Assembly (NCBI RefSeq): GCF_051900425.1
Contig: NZ_JBHZGK010000001.1
Coordinates: 372,001 to 436,000, forward strand
Origin: Frateuria_A sp051900425
GTDB taxonomy: Bacteria; Pseudomonadota; Gammaproteobacteria; Xanthomonadales; Rhodanobacteraceae
Length of the DNA stretch: 64,000 bases
Direction: 5' to 3'
The notes below the pieces were generated by a model. The model did not search any database. It saw only the letters and a list, made by a program, of their open reading frames with translations, and was not told the DNA's origin. Position numbers and translations under genes: made by a program. Below, in pieces: positions 41,374-51,665 of the stretch (position 1 is its first letter; the number at the start of each line of letters is the position of its first letter).

Positions 41374-42866
41374 CTGCGCTCGTCCATTTCGGCCAGCAGG
41401 ACGGCGATCGCATCGACCTCCGCGCTGGCCGAGCTGCCCTCCGGGGGCACGTAGTCGTTGAGCAGGATCGCGAACGCCAGGTGCTCGCCGGCCGCGCTGG
41501 TGACGTAGCCGGCCAGGCAGTTCACGTACGTCATGCTGCCGGTCTTGGCGTGCACGTTGCCCGCGGCGGGCGTACCGCGCATGCGCGAGGCCAGCGTGCC
41601 GTCGACGCCGGCCACCGGCAGCATGTCGCGCACGCGGCCGGCGTCCGGTCCGTTGGCGAGAAAGGCGAGCAGGCGGACCAGCGCGTTCGGTGTGGTGAGG
41701 TCACGTCGGGAGAGGCCGGTGCCTTCGCCCACCAGGCTCGCCGAAGGCGGAATACCGATGCGGTCGAGCAACTGGCGCAGCGCGTGGATGCCCCAGTCGG
41801 CCGTGCCCAGGAAACCGGACGGCGCGAGCGGATCATCCGTTGCCGCGGCATGGGCGCGCGTACCGGCCAGCTGCAGCAGGTTCTGCAGGTACAGGTTTTG
41901 CGAGCGCTTCAGTCCCTCGCGCAGCAGCGTGGCAAGCGGTGGGGATTGCACCTGCGCCAGCACGGTGGTGCCTGCCCGCAGCGCCGTATCCTGCTGCTGC
42001 GGCCAGCGCCGCACGCGCACTTCGCCATCGACCGTGATGCCATGTCGCTGCAGCGACTGCAGCAGCAACTGGCCGGCCACCTGTGCCGGATCGGCCATGG
42101 CCAGCCGGAAACTGCGCGGCGGTGACTGCGCCGGGATGGACCCAAAGGCGTGCAATAGCTTGCTGCCCGGCGCGCGGTAGAGATGGATGTCGTCCGTGGT
42201 GCCGGTGAGCAGGCGGTCGTCCAGCAGCATCGCCGCGGCGGGCGGATCGAACGCCAGTTGCGCCGGTTCGCCCGTGCGCGCCGCGGGCGTCACGGTCAGC
42301 CGCAGCTGGTTCTCGTACACGCTCAGTGCCGAGGCCGGCGCGGCGAAACCGGCGAGCAGGTCGGTGGCTTCCCAGCCGTCGCCGATCGCCGGTCCGGCGA
42401 AGTAGCTGGCATCGGCCACCAGATCGCCCTGTACGCGGCGCACGCCCCTGGCCGCCAGTTGATCGGCCAGCGCGTCGGCCCAGTCCGCGGTGGACGGGTC
42501 GGCACCCAGCGAGGGATCGCCCATGCCGTAGAGCACCAGCGGCCCCTGCACGCGCCCGCGCTTTCCCGGGGCGGAGCCGAGCACGCGGGTGGGGATGCGG
42601 TAGCTTGCATCCAGCCCGTTCAGCACCAGCGCCGCGGTGTACAGCTTGGCGGTCGACGCGGGCAGGAACAGCTTGTCGGCATCGTGCGCATACAGCGTGC
42701 GACCGCTGTCGAGCGACACCACCGCAATGCCCCAGCGCGCGGCGGCGAAGCGCGATTGGGCAAGGCGTGCGTCGATCGCGGCGCGCGTGGCGGGCAGGTC
42801 CATGGCCGCCGCGTGCAGCGGAGCCAGTGCGAGGGCGAGCAGGGAAATCAGGCGGAGAAACTTCAT
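41367..42866 (-). CDS. dacB: D-alanyl-D-alanine carboxypeptidase DacB (PBP4, S13)
   Basis: A 499-residue periplasmic penicillin-binding protein with carboxypeptidase and endopeptidase activity on peptidoglycan. The signal peptide is 1-21. The active-site motifs are STAK (Ser71, Lys74), SQN (RSQNLYLQN) near 305, and HAKTGSM near 440. The insert between the first two motifs is long, as expected for S13 class C PBP4. Its last codon and stop are supplied by the repeat at 41293-41373. High confidence. Confidence 0.95.
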   Translation of the reverse strand: MKFLRLISLLALALAPLHAAAMDLPATRAAIDARLAQSRFAAARWGIAVVSLDSGRTLYAHDADKLFLPASTAKLYTAALVLNGLDASYRIPTRVLGSAPGKRGRVQGPLVLYGMGDPSLGADPSTADWADALADQLAARGVRRVQGDLVADASYFAGPAIGDGWEATDLLAGFAAPASALSVYENQLRLTVTPAARTGEPAQLAFDPPAAAMLLDDRLLTGTTDDIHLYRAPGSKLLHAFGSIPAQSPPRSFRLAMADPAQVAGQLLLQSLQRHGITVDGEVRVRRWPQQQDTALRAGTTVLAQVQSPPLATLLREGLKRSQNLYLQNLLQLAGTRAHAAATDDPLAPSGFLGTADWGIHALRQLLDRIGIPPSASLVGEGTGLSRRDLTTPNALVRLLAFLANGPDAGRVRDMLPVAGVDGTLASRMRGTPAAGNVHAKTGSMTYVNCLAGYVTSAAGEHLAFAILLNDYVPPEGSSASAEVDAIAVLLAEMDERSL

Positions 42867-42966
42867 TCCCGCAGTATCGCAATCGCGCGGCCACGGCGCA
42901 GGCCGGTGTGACGGGGCCTCGACCCCGACCTGTTAAGCTGGCCCATTCACCGACAACGAGAGTGCC

Positions 42967-43449
42967 ATGCAGATCGCAGACAACACCGTCGCCTCTTTCC
43001 ACTACACGCTGACCGACGACGAGGGACGCGTCATCGACAGCTCCGAGGGACGCGAGCCGCTGTCCTACCTGCACGGTACCGGCCAGATCGTGCCGGGCCT
43101 GGAGAAGGTGATGGCCGGGCGCCAGGCGGGCGACCAGTTCAAGGTCGACGTGTCGCCGGAGGAAGGCTACGGTCCGCGCCATGCCGAGTTGATGCAGGAA
43201 GTGCCGCGCGAGGCGTTCCAGGGCGTGGAGGACATCCAGCCGGGCATGCAGTTTCAGGGCCGCGGCCCGCAGGGCGTGATCAATGTGACCGTGGTGCGCG
43301 TGGACGACGACAAGGTGCACATCGACGGCAACCACCCGCTGGCCGGGCAGACGCTGCACTTCAACGTCGAGGTGACCGACGTGCGCGAGGCCAGTGCGGA
43401 AGAGCTTCAGCACGGCCACGTGCACGGCCCGGGCGGGCACGACCACTAA
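42967..43449 (+). CDS. slyD: FKBP-type peptidyl-prolyl isomerase SlyD
   Basis: A 160-residue cytoplasmic isomerase with the FKBP fold interrupted by an IF (insert-in-flap) domain at about 65-125, as in SlyD. The N-terminal core is TVASFHYTLTDDEGRVIDS and GTGQIVPGLEKVMAGRQAGD. The C-terminal tail is histidine-rich (QHGHVHGPGGHDH), giving nickel or zinc binding, though shorter than in E. coli. It assists protein folding and perhaps metal delivery. It converges on pldA, with a nested hairpin between them. Confidence 0.95.
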   Translation: MQIADNTVASFHYTLTDDEGRVIDSSEGREPLSYLHGTGQIVPGLEKVMAGRQAGDQFKVDVSPEEGYGPRHAELMQEVPREAFQGVEDIQPGMQFQGRGPQGVINVTVVRVDDDKVHIDGNHPLAGQTLHFNVEVTDVREASAEELQHGHVHGPGGHDH

Positions 43450-43471
43450 GTACCGGCACCACCTTTGCTGG

Positions 43472-43533
43472 AGCCCGCTTCGGGGCGATGTTCTTCGGCG
43501 CAGGTGCCGAAGGGCATCGCCCACAAGCGGGCT
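43472..43533 (+). terminator. Nested hairpin between slyD and pldA, likely bidirectional terminator
   Basis: Three stems are nested: AGCCCGCTT with AAGCGGGCT (43472-43480, 43525-43533), GGGCGATG with CATCGCCC (43483-43490, 43515-43522) and CTTCGGC with GCCGAAG (43493-43499, 43506-43512). TCTGCTTTT follows. The structure lies 22 bases after the slyD stop and 11 bases before the pldA stop. Confidence 0.65.
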
Positions 43534-43544
43534 TCTGCTTTTCC

Positions 43545-44636
43545 TCAGTACCAGTCCAGCAGCGACACGCCCAGGCCCAGGTAGGTGGCGTTGTGGTTGT
43601 AGTCGATCAGGCTTTCGCCGTAGCCCTTGAACAGCTCCATGTAGCCGCGCAGGTTGCCGGCCAGCGGGAAGCTCCAGGTGAACTGCGCGGCGCCATGGCT
43701 GCGGCTGCCGCCGCGGAACGAGTGGCGCAGCAACATGCCGAACTCCTGCCCGTTCCATTCGTGCACGATCTGCACTTCGCCGCGGCCCATGTAGTCGCTG
43801 ATGTCCGGGTTGTTGTCGTCGGTACCGCCTTCGGGGATGCGCCACCACGGGCGCAGCATGATGGTCCAGTTGCCGCGCTCGAGGCCGATGTCGGCAATCA
43901 CCCGGTTCCAGCTGCGCGAGAGCGGGTTGGAGCGGCCGTTGGACTGGTGGTTGATGCCGATCCCCAGCATGCGCCCGTCCCAGCCCAGCAGGTCGTAATG
44001 GGTGTCGAAGACCAGCATCGCCTCGGGTTCGTAGTTGGTCTCGCGGAACGGACGCGACAGGCGGTCGTTGTAGACCTGCCAGCGGGAGGACTGGGTATAG
44101 CCCAGCCACAGGTCGCCGGTGTCGCCGAACACGCCCTGCCACAGCTTGGTCTTCAGGCTGAGCTGGAACTTGGCCTCGACGTTGTCCAACCGCTCCGGCG
44201 TGGTCACCGTGTTGAGCGGATTGGGACTCTGCGGACGCTCGTTCTGGTTGCTGGTGGCGAATACCGGCAGCAGGTAGACCGGCTTGTAGCCGCGCACGTT
44301 GAACGTGCCCAGCTTGGCTTCGGGCGAGAGCTCCCAGCGGCTGTCCAGCAGGGACAGCGGGGCGGACACCTCCGGGTTCTCCTGCGCGGCGACCTGGCCG
44401 GGGTTGCGGTCGTGGCCGAACACACTCGGCAGGAGGGTTTCCTCGTCGATGCGCTTCTGCGCCACGGGCAGGTTCACACGGCCGGTGGCGTGGTCGTAGC
44501 AGGCCAGCCGCTGCGCGTCGCTTTCGATGGCGGTGCAGGCGCGGATGTCCATCGGGTCGGGGTTCTGCGCGTGCGCCGCGCAAACCCAGAGCCCGCCAAG
44601 TGCCGCGAGCACCGCGGTCGTACCGTGCTTGATCAA
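43545..44636 (-). CDS. pldA: Outer membrane phospholipase A1 PldA
   Basis: A 363-residue outer-membrane beta-barrel lipase. The active site is in GIGINHQSNGRSN (His230, Ser232), followed by PLSRSWNRVIADI as in OMPLA. The C-terminus ends in LLDWY, an aromatic end typical for barrel insertion. No ATG fits the start; TTG at 44636 with AGGAAG eight bases upstream gives a signal peptide (IKHGTTAVLAALGGLWVCAA). The barrel is preceded by a DIRACTAIESDAQRLACYD segment with two cysteines. OMPLA handles misplaced phospholipids in the outer leaflet. Confidence 0.9.
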   Translation of the reverse strand: MIKHGTTAVLAALGGLWVCAAHAQNPDPMDIRACTAIESDAQRLACYDHATGRVNLPVAQKRIDEETLLPSVFGHDRNPGQVAAQENPEVSAPLSLLDSRWELSPEAKLGTFNVRGYKPVYLLPVFATSNQNERPQSPNPLNTVTTPERLDNVEAKFQLSLKTKLWQGVFGDTGDLWLGYTQSSRWQVYNDRLSRPFRETNYEPEAMLVFDTHYDLLGWDGRMLGIGINHQSNGRSNPLSRSWNRVIADIGLERGNWTIMLRPWWRIPEGGTDDNNPDISDYMGRGEVQIVHEWNGQEFGMLLRHSFRGGSRSHGAAQFTWSFPLAGNLRGYMELFKGYGESLIDYNHNATYLGLGVSLLDWY

Positions 44637-44759
44637 GGGCGTCGCTTCCTGGGGCAATGGGGCGAAGTCTAGCGAGCGACGGCCCAACCGGCCGTGACGG
44701 GCGGACAGGCCGTCATGCGCAGGTGCCACGAGCGGAGCGGCGGCCCGGCCGCTCGGGGC

Positions 44760-44787
44760 AAAAAAAAAGCCGGCCGCGAGGCCGGCG
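44760..44787 (-). terminator. Rho-independent terminator of the Pro/EF-hand gene
   Basis: On the minus strand GCCGGCC-TCGC-GGCCGGC is followed by nine Ts (reading 44786 to 44760). It lies about 22 bases after the stop of the gene at 44808 and before pldA, in a good terminator position. Confidence 0.85.
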
Positions 44788-44807
44788 AGGGGAGTGTCGA
44801 GCAAAGT

Positions 44808-45464
44808 TCAGTGGGACTGCCAGGCCTCGTACTCGCGCTGGGTAACGCGGCCGTCGCCGTTCTTGTCGGCATAGCCGAAGTCGTTGGCCAGCGGCGGGTA
44901 GCTGGCGGCTTCCTGCATGGTGATCGACTTCTTGCCGTTGGCCAGCTGGCCGAAGTCGGGCGCCGGCCCGGCGGAGGAGGCCGGCGGCATGGAGGACTTG
45001 AACTCCACGTTGGCGTTGCCGCCGGCGTTCATGCCCGCGCCGTTCATGCCGCCACTCATGTTGCCGTTGGCGTCCATGTTGCCGCTGGAATCCATGTTGC
45101 CGTGGTCCATGCCATTGTTCATGCCCTGGTTGCCGTTCATGCCGCCCGAGTCATTGCCCATGGGCGGCGGGGCGCTGGATGCCGGCGGCGGCATGCTCTG
45201 CATGCTCGAGCTGGTCGGCGGTGCCGGCGGCGTCGCGTTGGGGTCGGGCGGCGGCGGGGGCGTCGGCGGCATGTTCGACTGCGGCGAGCCGGCCGGGGGC
45301 GGCGGCATCGGGGTAGTCGGCGGCGGGGGCGCCGGATTGCTCGGGTCCGACGGCGGCGGGGGCGGCGTCGGGGGCGTGGGAACGTCCTGCGCCATCAAAA
45401 TGCCGGACGCGAGCAGCGAACCGGCGACAAGGGCGGACAGCCATGGCTTGCGGAATTTCATCAT
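44808..45464 (-). CDS. Exported Pro-rich protein with C-terminal EF-hand
   Basis: A 218-residue exported protein. Signal peptide: MMKFRKPWLSALVAGSLLAS, cleavage near MAQD. Residues about 28-105 are proline-rich runs (PTPPTPPPPPSDPSN, PPPPTTPMPPPP); residues about 106-155 are Met/Asn/Gly-rich (GGMNGNQGMNNGMDHGNMDS); and the C-terminus has one EF-hand loop DKNGDGRVTQREYE (about 200-213). EF-hand domain proteins with similar disorder are common in this group of bacteria, with no known role; calcium binding is inferred from the loop. A terminator follows at 44760-44787. Confidence 0.8.
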   Translation of the reverse strand: MMKFRKPWLSALVAGSLLASGILMAQDVPTPPTPPPPPSDPSNPAPPPPTTPMPPPPAGSPQSNMPPTPPPPPDPNATPPAPPTSSSMQSMPPPASSAPPPMGNDSGGMNGNQGMNNGMDHGNMDSSGNMDANGNMSGGMNGAGMNAGGNANVEFKSSMPPASSAGPAPDFGQLANGKKSITMQEAASYPPLANDFGYADKNGDGRVTQREYEAWQSH

Positions 45465-45582
45465 CGATACTCCATGCCAGAATGCGGGGGCGCGGGCTTG
45501 GAACAATCGATGGGGCCGCCGCGCTTCCGGCACGCTAACAAACGATTTGTAAACGCGGCCTCATCTTGCGCAGTAGGGTTCC

Positions 45583-46866
45583 GTGAAGTCCCAGACCACG
45601 TTGTCTCCCGCTTTATCCAGCCAAACGCTACCGCTGGGCCTGGCCCAGGCCCGTCGCCTGCACCTGGCCGCGCAGGGCCTGCTGCGGCCGCTGGGCCGGC
45701 GCCCGCGTCCTGGCGACGTGGTGGCGGCGATCGGGCGGATGCGCCTGCTGCAGATCGATTCCATCCATGTCGTCGCGCGCAGCCCTTATCTGGTGCTGCA
45801 CGCGCGGCTGGGCCATTACGACGGCAGCTGGCTTGACGAGGCGCTGGCACAGGGACGCATTGCCGAGTGCTGGGCGCACGAGGCCTGTTTCGTGCCTGCG
45901 GCGGACCTGCCCCTGCACCGCGCATGGCGCGAGCGCGGCGCGCACTGGGCGCATCGCCACGCGGCGCGCATGCATCGCGACCACCGCGCCGACATGGATG
46001 GACTGTTGGAACGGATCCGCACGCAGGGCGCCGTGCGTGCGGCCGACTTTCCGCGCGCCGACCGTGGCGCCAGCGGCTGGTGGGAGTGGAAGCCGGAAAA
46101 GCGCTGGCTGGAAGCCTGGTTCGCGCTGGGCGAGCTGATGATTCCGCGGCGCGAGCGCTTCCAGCGCGTGTACGACCTGGCCGATCGCGTGCTGGGCAAA
46201 CTCGATCCTCCCTTCGTGCCGAGCCCGCTCGACACCCCCGGCCTGCGCCAGCGCTTCATCCTCGACAGCGTGCGTGCGCTGGGCATCACCCAGGCGCGCT
46301 GGGTCGCCGATTACTATCGGCTCAAGCCCGCGGTGGACGATGCCGAACTGGCGCCGCTGGTCGCCGCGGGCGAGCTGGAGATGGTTCCGGTGCAGGGCTG
46401 GAGCGCGCCCGGCTACGTCCACCGCGAGCATGCGCCGCTGCTTGGCAAGGCGCGCGCGGGGCAGCTGCGGGCGACCCACACGACCCTGCTCTCGCCATTC
46501 GATCCGCTGGTCTGGGACCGGGCCCGCGCGCAGGCCATGTTCGATTTCGAGTACGCGATCGAGTGCTACACGCCTGCACCAAAAAGGCGCTACGGCTACT
46601 ACGTGCTGCCGATCCTGCATCGCGGCAGCCTGGTCGGGCGGCTGGATGCCAAGGCACATCGCGGGGAGGGCGTTTTCGAGATCAAGGCGCTGTTCCTGGA
46701 GCCCGGCCAGGGGGCCACCCCGCGACTAGTCGGGGATGTGGCCGATGCGATCGCACGTACCGCGCAATGGCATGGAACGCCGGCGCTTCGGCTGGAGCGC
46801 AGTGAGCCGGCAGCCTTCGGGCGCGCCTTGCGCGCCCATTGGAAGAGCGCCGGGTTGACCGGCTAG
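45583..46866 (+). CDS. YcaQ-type DNA glycosylase (HTH_42 family)
   Basis: A 427-residue winged-helix protein of the AlkZ/YcaQ family (PF06224), which repairs DNA alkylation and interstrand cross-links. The catalytic QxD-type motif is QID at residues 57-59 (LLQIDSIHVVARS), matching the YcaQ form rather than the AlkZ QxQ form. The GTG at 45583 with AGGG upstream is used; no ATG lies near. Residues around HEACFVPAADLPL and YEYAIECYTPAPKRRYGYY-like segments are typical. It converges on the lipoprotein gene ending at 46863, overlapping by four bases. Confidence 0.88.
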   Translation: MKSQTTLSPALSSQTLPLGLAQARRLHLAAQGLLRPLGRRPRPGDVVAAIGRMRLLQIDSIHVVARSPYLVLHARLGHYDGSWLDEALAQGRIAECWAHEACFVPAADLPLHRAWRERGAHWAHRHAARMHRDHRADMDGLLERIRTQGAVRAADFPRADRGASGWWEWKPEKRWLEAWFALGELMIPRRERFQRVYDLADRVLGKLDPPFVPSPLDTPGLRQRFILDSVRALGITQARWVADYYRLKPAVDDAELAPLVAAGELEMVPVQGWSAPGYVHREHAPLLGKARAGQLRATHTTLLSPFDPLVWDRARAQAMFDFEYAIECYTPAPKRRYGYYVLPILHRGSLVGRLDAKAHRGEGVFEIKALFLEPGQGATPRLVGDVADAIARTAQWHGTPALRLERSEPAAFGRALRAHWKSAGLTG

Positions 46867-47354
46867 TCGCCGGCCTGGCTGCCCGGCGTGGCCGGAGCGG
46901 ACTGGCAGGATTTGCCGTGCAGCGCCTGGCGCAACTGGCTCGCCAGCGAGTTGCACCGCGCGGCCAGGTTGGGGCGGATCTTCGGATCCTGCGAGTCGCG
47001 CAGCAGGCTGGTGCGCATGGCCTCGTAGCGGCCCTGGATCTGGTCCGGCTTGTAGATCTGCGCGGCCTGGTGGCAGGCGACGTAGCTGGCCAGGTAGTCG
47101 TCGCACGCGGGGACGCCGGTGCTCTGCGGCAATGCCGCCTGTTCCGGCGTGCTCGTCGCGGCGCCCCGCTCTTCGTGGCTGGCGCGGCTCTCGCGGCTTT
47201 CGCCGGGTTGTGCGGCAGGAGCCGGCCGGGTTTCGCCGGCGGCCTGTGGCTGGCCGGCAGTCGAGCCCGAACGCGCCGGGTGGTTGGCACATCCGGCCAG
47301 CAACAGGCCGGCGCCGAGCAGGGCGATGGTCAGGCGCGGGAGGGCGAGCTTCAT
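46863..47354 (-). CDS. Hypothetical lipoprotein
   Basis: A 163-residue lipoprotein: signal MKLALPRLTIALLGAGLLLAGC (Cys22). A disordered Pro/Ala/Gly/Glu region (about 23-75) is followed by a folded part with four cysteines (PACDDYLASYVACHQ, LAARCNSLASQLRQ, HGKSC), probably two disulfides. The ATG at 47354 with AGGA nine bases upstream is preferred over MSAMK nine bases earlier. No family recognised. Its stop overlaps that of the convergent ycaQ-like gene by four bases. Confidence 0.65.
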   Translation of the reverse strand: MKLALPRLTIALLGAGLLLAGCANHPARSGSTAGQPQAAGETRPAPAAQPGESRESRASHEERGAATSTPEQAALPQSTGVPACDDYLASYVACHQAAQIYKPDQIQGRYEAMRTSLLRDSQDPKIRPNLAARCNSLASQLRQALHGKSCQSAPATPGSQAGD

Positions 47355-47662
47355 AGCGGACATTCCTGTGGCTGCAGTGCGGCTGGCGACCTCGACACTA
47401 GACAAACGGCACCGTGAAGGAAATCTGAAATTTTCCCCGCCGAAAAAAGGCTCCGCGCCGTTCAGTTTGGCGGTCGCACACGCGATCGGTACCGGCTATG
47501 ATGCGCCCACTGTGTTTGCCGGGGTCACCAGAGTCATGTGGCCCGATGCCGCCGACCGGCGCTTCATCGAATCACCCCTAGGGTTTTCCTTGCACACCAG
47601 TAAGTCGGCCCCGCATGTCGCGGCGGTCGAGTCTCTTTTGATCCAACCTAGTGGAGTGTTTC
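47355..47662. promoter_or_regulatory. 308-base gap with first cold-shock leader
   Basis: Between the lipoprotein start and the first cold-shock ATG there is no gene. TATGAT at 47497-47502, followed by GCGCCC, is a plausible -10 for the cold-shock gene, giving a leader of about 155 bases. Long structured leaders are known for E. coli cspA, where they act as RNA thermosensors; whether this one does so is inference. GTGGAGTG just before the ATG at 47663 is the ribosome-binding site. Confidence 0.45.
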
Positions 47663-47872
47663 ATGTCTGATCGTCAGATCGGTACCGTCAAGTGGTTCAA
47701 CGACGCCAAGGGCTTCGGCTTCATCAGCCGTGACAACGGCCCGGACGTGTTCGTGCACTTCCGTGCCATCAGCGGCACCGGCTTCAAGAGCCTGCAGGAA
47801 GGCCAGAAGGTCAGCTTCAAGGTCGTGCAGGGCCAGAAGGGCCTGCAGGCCGACGAGGTCATGCCGGCCTAA
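47663..47872 (+). CDS. Cold shock protein (CspA family), copy 1
   Basis: A 69-residue OB-fold RNA chaperone. RNP1 KGFGFISR and RNP2 VFVHFRAI are present. It differs from the second copy (48134-48343) at only about five positions and lies 261 bases upstream. Its own terminator (47898-47927) shows it is transcribed separately. Known role: binding single-stranded RNA, for growth at low temperature or in general. Confidence 0.97.
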   Translation: MSDRQIGTVKWFNDAKGFGFISRDNGPDVFVHFRAISGTGFKSLQEGQKVSFKVVQGQKGLQADEVMPA

Positions 47873-47897
47873 GCGGTTTTCCGCAAAGCCACGAGAG

Positions 47898-47927
47898 AGC
47901 CGGGCAGCGATGCCCGGCTTTTTATTT
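47898..47927 (+). terminator. Rho-independent terminator of cold-shock gene 1
   Basis: AGCCGGGC-AGCGAT-GCCCGGCT (47898-47919) followed by TTTTATTT lies 26 bases after the stop. Clear stem and T-run. Confidence 0.9.
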
Positions 47928-48133
47928 GCCCGGAAAAGGGGTTTTCCGGCGCCACTTGCTTTCAGCAAATTTCCGTTATGCTTGGGGCACTGTGTCTGCT
48001 CGGTCCACGTGCGTGCCCCGAAGCGCCGATTCCCCGAATCACGCCTCGCTCCACCCGCTCCCTGCATGCCCAGTAAGCCGTCGGCCAAAGGGGAGGTCGA
48101 CTTGTCTCAGCATCGTGCAGAACGGAGTGAGTC
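47928..48133 (+). promoter_or_regulatory. Promoter and leader of cold-shock gene 2
   Basis: No gene is seen in these 206 bases. TTGCTT (near 47958) and TATGCT (near 47979) are a weak sigma-70 pair with a short spacer; they would give a leader of about 145 bases. The sequence is unlike the leader of copy 1, so the duplication did not include it. GGAGTGAGTC precedes the ATG at 48134. Confidence 0.35.
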
Positions 48134-48343
48134 ATGTCGGATCGAGAGATTGGCACCGTCAAGTGGTTCAACGACGCCAAGGGCTTTGGCTTCATCAGCC
48201 GGGAGAGTGGCCCCGACGTCTTCGTGCATTTCCGCGCCATCAGCGGAACGGGCTTCAAGAGCCTGAAGGAAGGCCAGAAGGTGAGCTTCAAGGTCGTGCA
48301 GGGCCAGAAGGGCCTGCAGGCGGACGAAGTCGCCCCGGCCTGA
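48134..48343 (+). CDS. Cold shock protein (CspA family), copy 2
   Basis: A 69-residue cold-shock OB-fold protein, with KGFGFISRESG and VFVHFRAI. It is nearly identical to copy 1 (differences at about five residues, such as RQ/RE, DN/ES, LQE/LKE and VMPA/VAPA). It carries its own terminator at 48365-48390. Tandem cold-shock genes with different leaders suggest independent control of dose. Confidence 0.97.
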   Translation: MSDREIGTVKWFNDAKGFGFISRESGPDVFVHFRAISGTGFKSLKEGQKVSFKVVQGQKGLQADEVAPA

Positions 48344-48364
48344 GGCGGATCGAACGTTTGCCAA

Positions 48365-48390
48365 AGGCCGGCGCAAGCCGGCCTTTTTTT
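48365..48390 (+). terminator. Rho-independent terminator of cold-shock gene 2
   Basis: AGGCCGGC-GCAA-GCCGGCCT followed by a run of Ts begins 22 bases after the stop. Strong terminator. Confidence 0.92.
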
Positions 48391-48438
48391 GTGCGCGCGC
48401 CGCCGCTTCGCTAGCCTGTGGTTTTTGGGCGCAAACCC

Positions 48439-49305
48439 ATGGATGCGGACCTCAGTGACCCCGTGCGCATCGAGCGCGTGATCGCCGCCGATGGCGCGGC
48501 CAGCGAGCTGCTGCTGGTCGGCCAGCCGGCACAAGGCCGCTGGCTCTACTGGCTGCCCGCGATGGGCGTGCCGGCGAAGCACTACCTGCCGCTGGCGCAG
48601 GCGCTGGCGGGGCGTGGCGTGGCGGTGGCGCTGCACGAATGGCGCGGCATCGGTTCCAGCGACCGGCGCGCGGGACGGCGACAGGACTGGGGCTACCGCA
48701 CCCTGCTGCAGGACGACTTGCCCCGCGGGCTCGCCGCCGCCCGCGCGGCCTGGCCCGGGACGGCCGGCTACCTGGGCGGGCACAGCCTCGGCGGGCAACT
48801 GGCGGCAATGTATGCCGGTGCCCACCCCGCTCAAGTCGCCGGACTGGTGCTGGTGGCCAGTGGCGCGCCGTACTGGAGAAACTTCCGCCACGGCTGGCTG
48901 ATTGGCGCGTCCTACGTGGCGGCACCTGTGCTGGCCCGGCTGTCCGGACATTTCCCGGGGCGGCGCATCGGCTTCGGCGGAAACGAGGCGCGCGGGGTGA
49001 TCGACGACTGGGCGCGCACGGGCCGCACCGGCCATTACGCGGCCGCGAGCATGGGCGACCTGGAGCCGGGCATGGCGGCCTTTGCCGGCCCGGTGCTGGC
49101 CGTGCGTCTGCGCGACGACTGGCTGGGCCCTGCCGCCTCGCTGGAATGGCTGCTGGGCAAGCTGCCGCGCGCGGCCATCACGCGCGAGGTGCTCGGCCCC
49201 GACGAACTGCACGGGCCCGCCGACCATTTTGGCTGGATGAAGACGCCCGCCCCGGTGGCCGCGCACATCAACGCGTGGCTGGTTCCAGGCCCGCAACCCC
49301 TGTAG
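48439..49305 (+). CDS. Alpha/beta hydrolase
   Basis: A 288-residue alpha/beta hydrolase. The nucleophile elbow is GGHSLGGQLAAM (about 120-131), a late aspartate is expected near LRDDWLGPA, and the histidine near ADHFGWM. YWLPAMGVPAKHYLPLAQAL matches a serine aminopeptidase S33/YheT-like lid-and-fold type. The ATG at 48439 is used. Its TAG stop (49303-49305) lies in the first arm of the repeat at 49300. Substrate unknown. Confidence 0.83.
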   Translation: MDADLSDPVRIERVIAADGAASELLLVGQPAQGRWLYWLPAMGVPAKHYLPLAQALAGRGVAVALHEWRGIGSSDRRAGRRQDWGYRTLLQDDLPRGLAAARAAWPGTAGYLGGHSLGGQLAAMYAGAHPAQVAGLVLVASGAPYWRNFRHGWLIGASYVAAPVLARLSGHFPGRRIGFGGNEARGVIDDWARTGRTGHYAAASMGDLEPGMAAFAGPVLAVRLRDDWLGPAASLEWLLGKLPRAAITREVLGPDELHGPADHFGWMKTPAPVAAHINAWLVPGPQPL

Positions 49306-49371
49306 GAGCGCACCTGTGCGCGACCGCCCGAAGCATGGCGATCACGGTCGCGCACGGGTGCGCTCCTGCAG
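49300..49371. repeat. Palindromic repeat, TAGGAGCGC family, copy 3
   Basis: CTGTAGGAGCGCACCTGTGC and the right arm CGCACGGGTGCGCTCCTGCA pair with a short loop. The TAG at 49303-49305 in the left arm is the stop codon of the hydrolase gene. Between it and the next gene there are about 100 bases of unremarkable sequence. Confidence 0.9.
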
Positions 49372-49476
49372 AAGACCTCGCGGCTCAGGCCCCGGAGGAG
49401 GGCGATGGAACCCGCCTCTTGAAGCGGGCCACGCACGTCGTCATCTGATGGGCTTGTCTCTCCGCAAGGCCATCGC

Positions 49477-50550
<1,074 letters not shown>

Positions 50551-50562
50551 CGGAGCCCGAGC

Positions 50563-51438
<876 letters not shown>

Positions 51439-51665
51439 AGGAACCGGGTTCGGTTCAACCGGAGGCAACCGTTCGCGCCGAGTGCGGGCGCCACCAGCGA
51501 GCGAAGTCGAGCGCCTGTCCGAACGCTGCGCTCTGCCTGGCTTGCCTTCGACGCCGGCGCGGCGCGGTTACCCCGGCGGACGGAGATTCCTGGCGGCCCG
51601 GCTTGAACCCGCTGCCGGCTGAGCGCACGCTCCCCGCATCGCTCGCCGGAAACATCGTCACCGCC

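Noticed and set aside
51439..51665. Possible gene between pirin and DUF962
   Set aside because: I found no frame with believable composition in these 227 bases, and only loose short palindromes.
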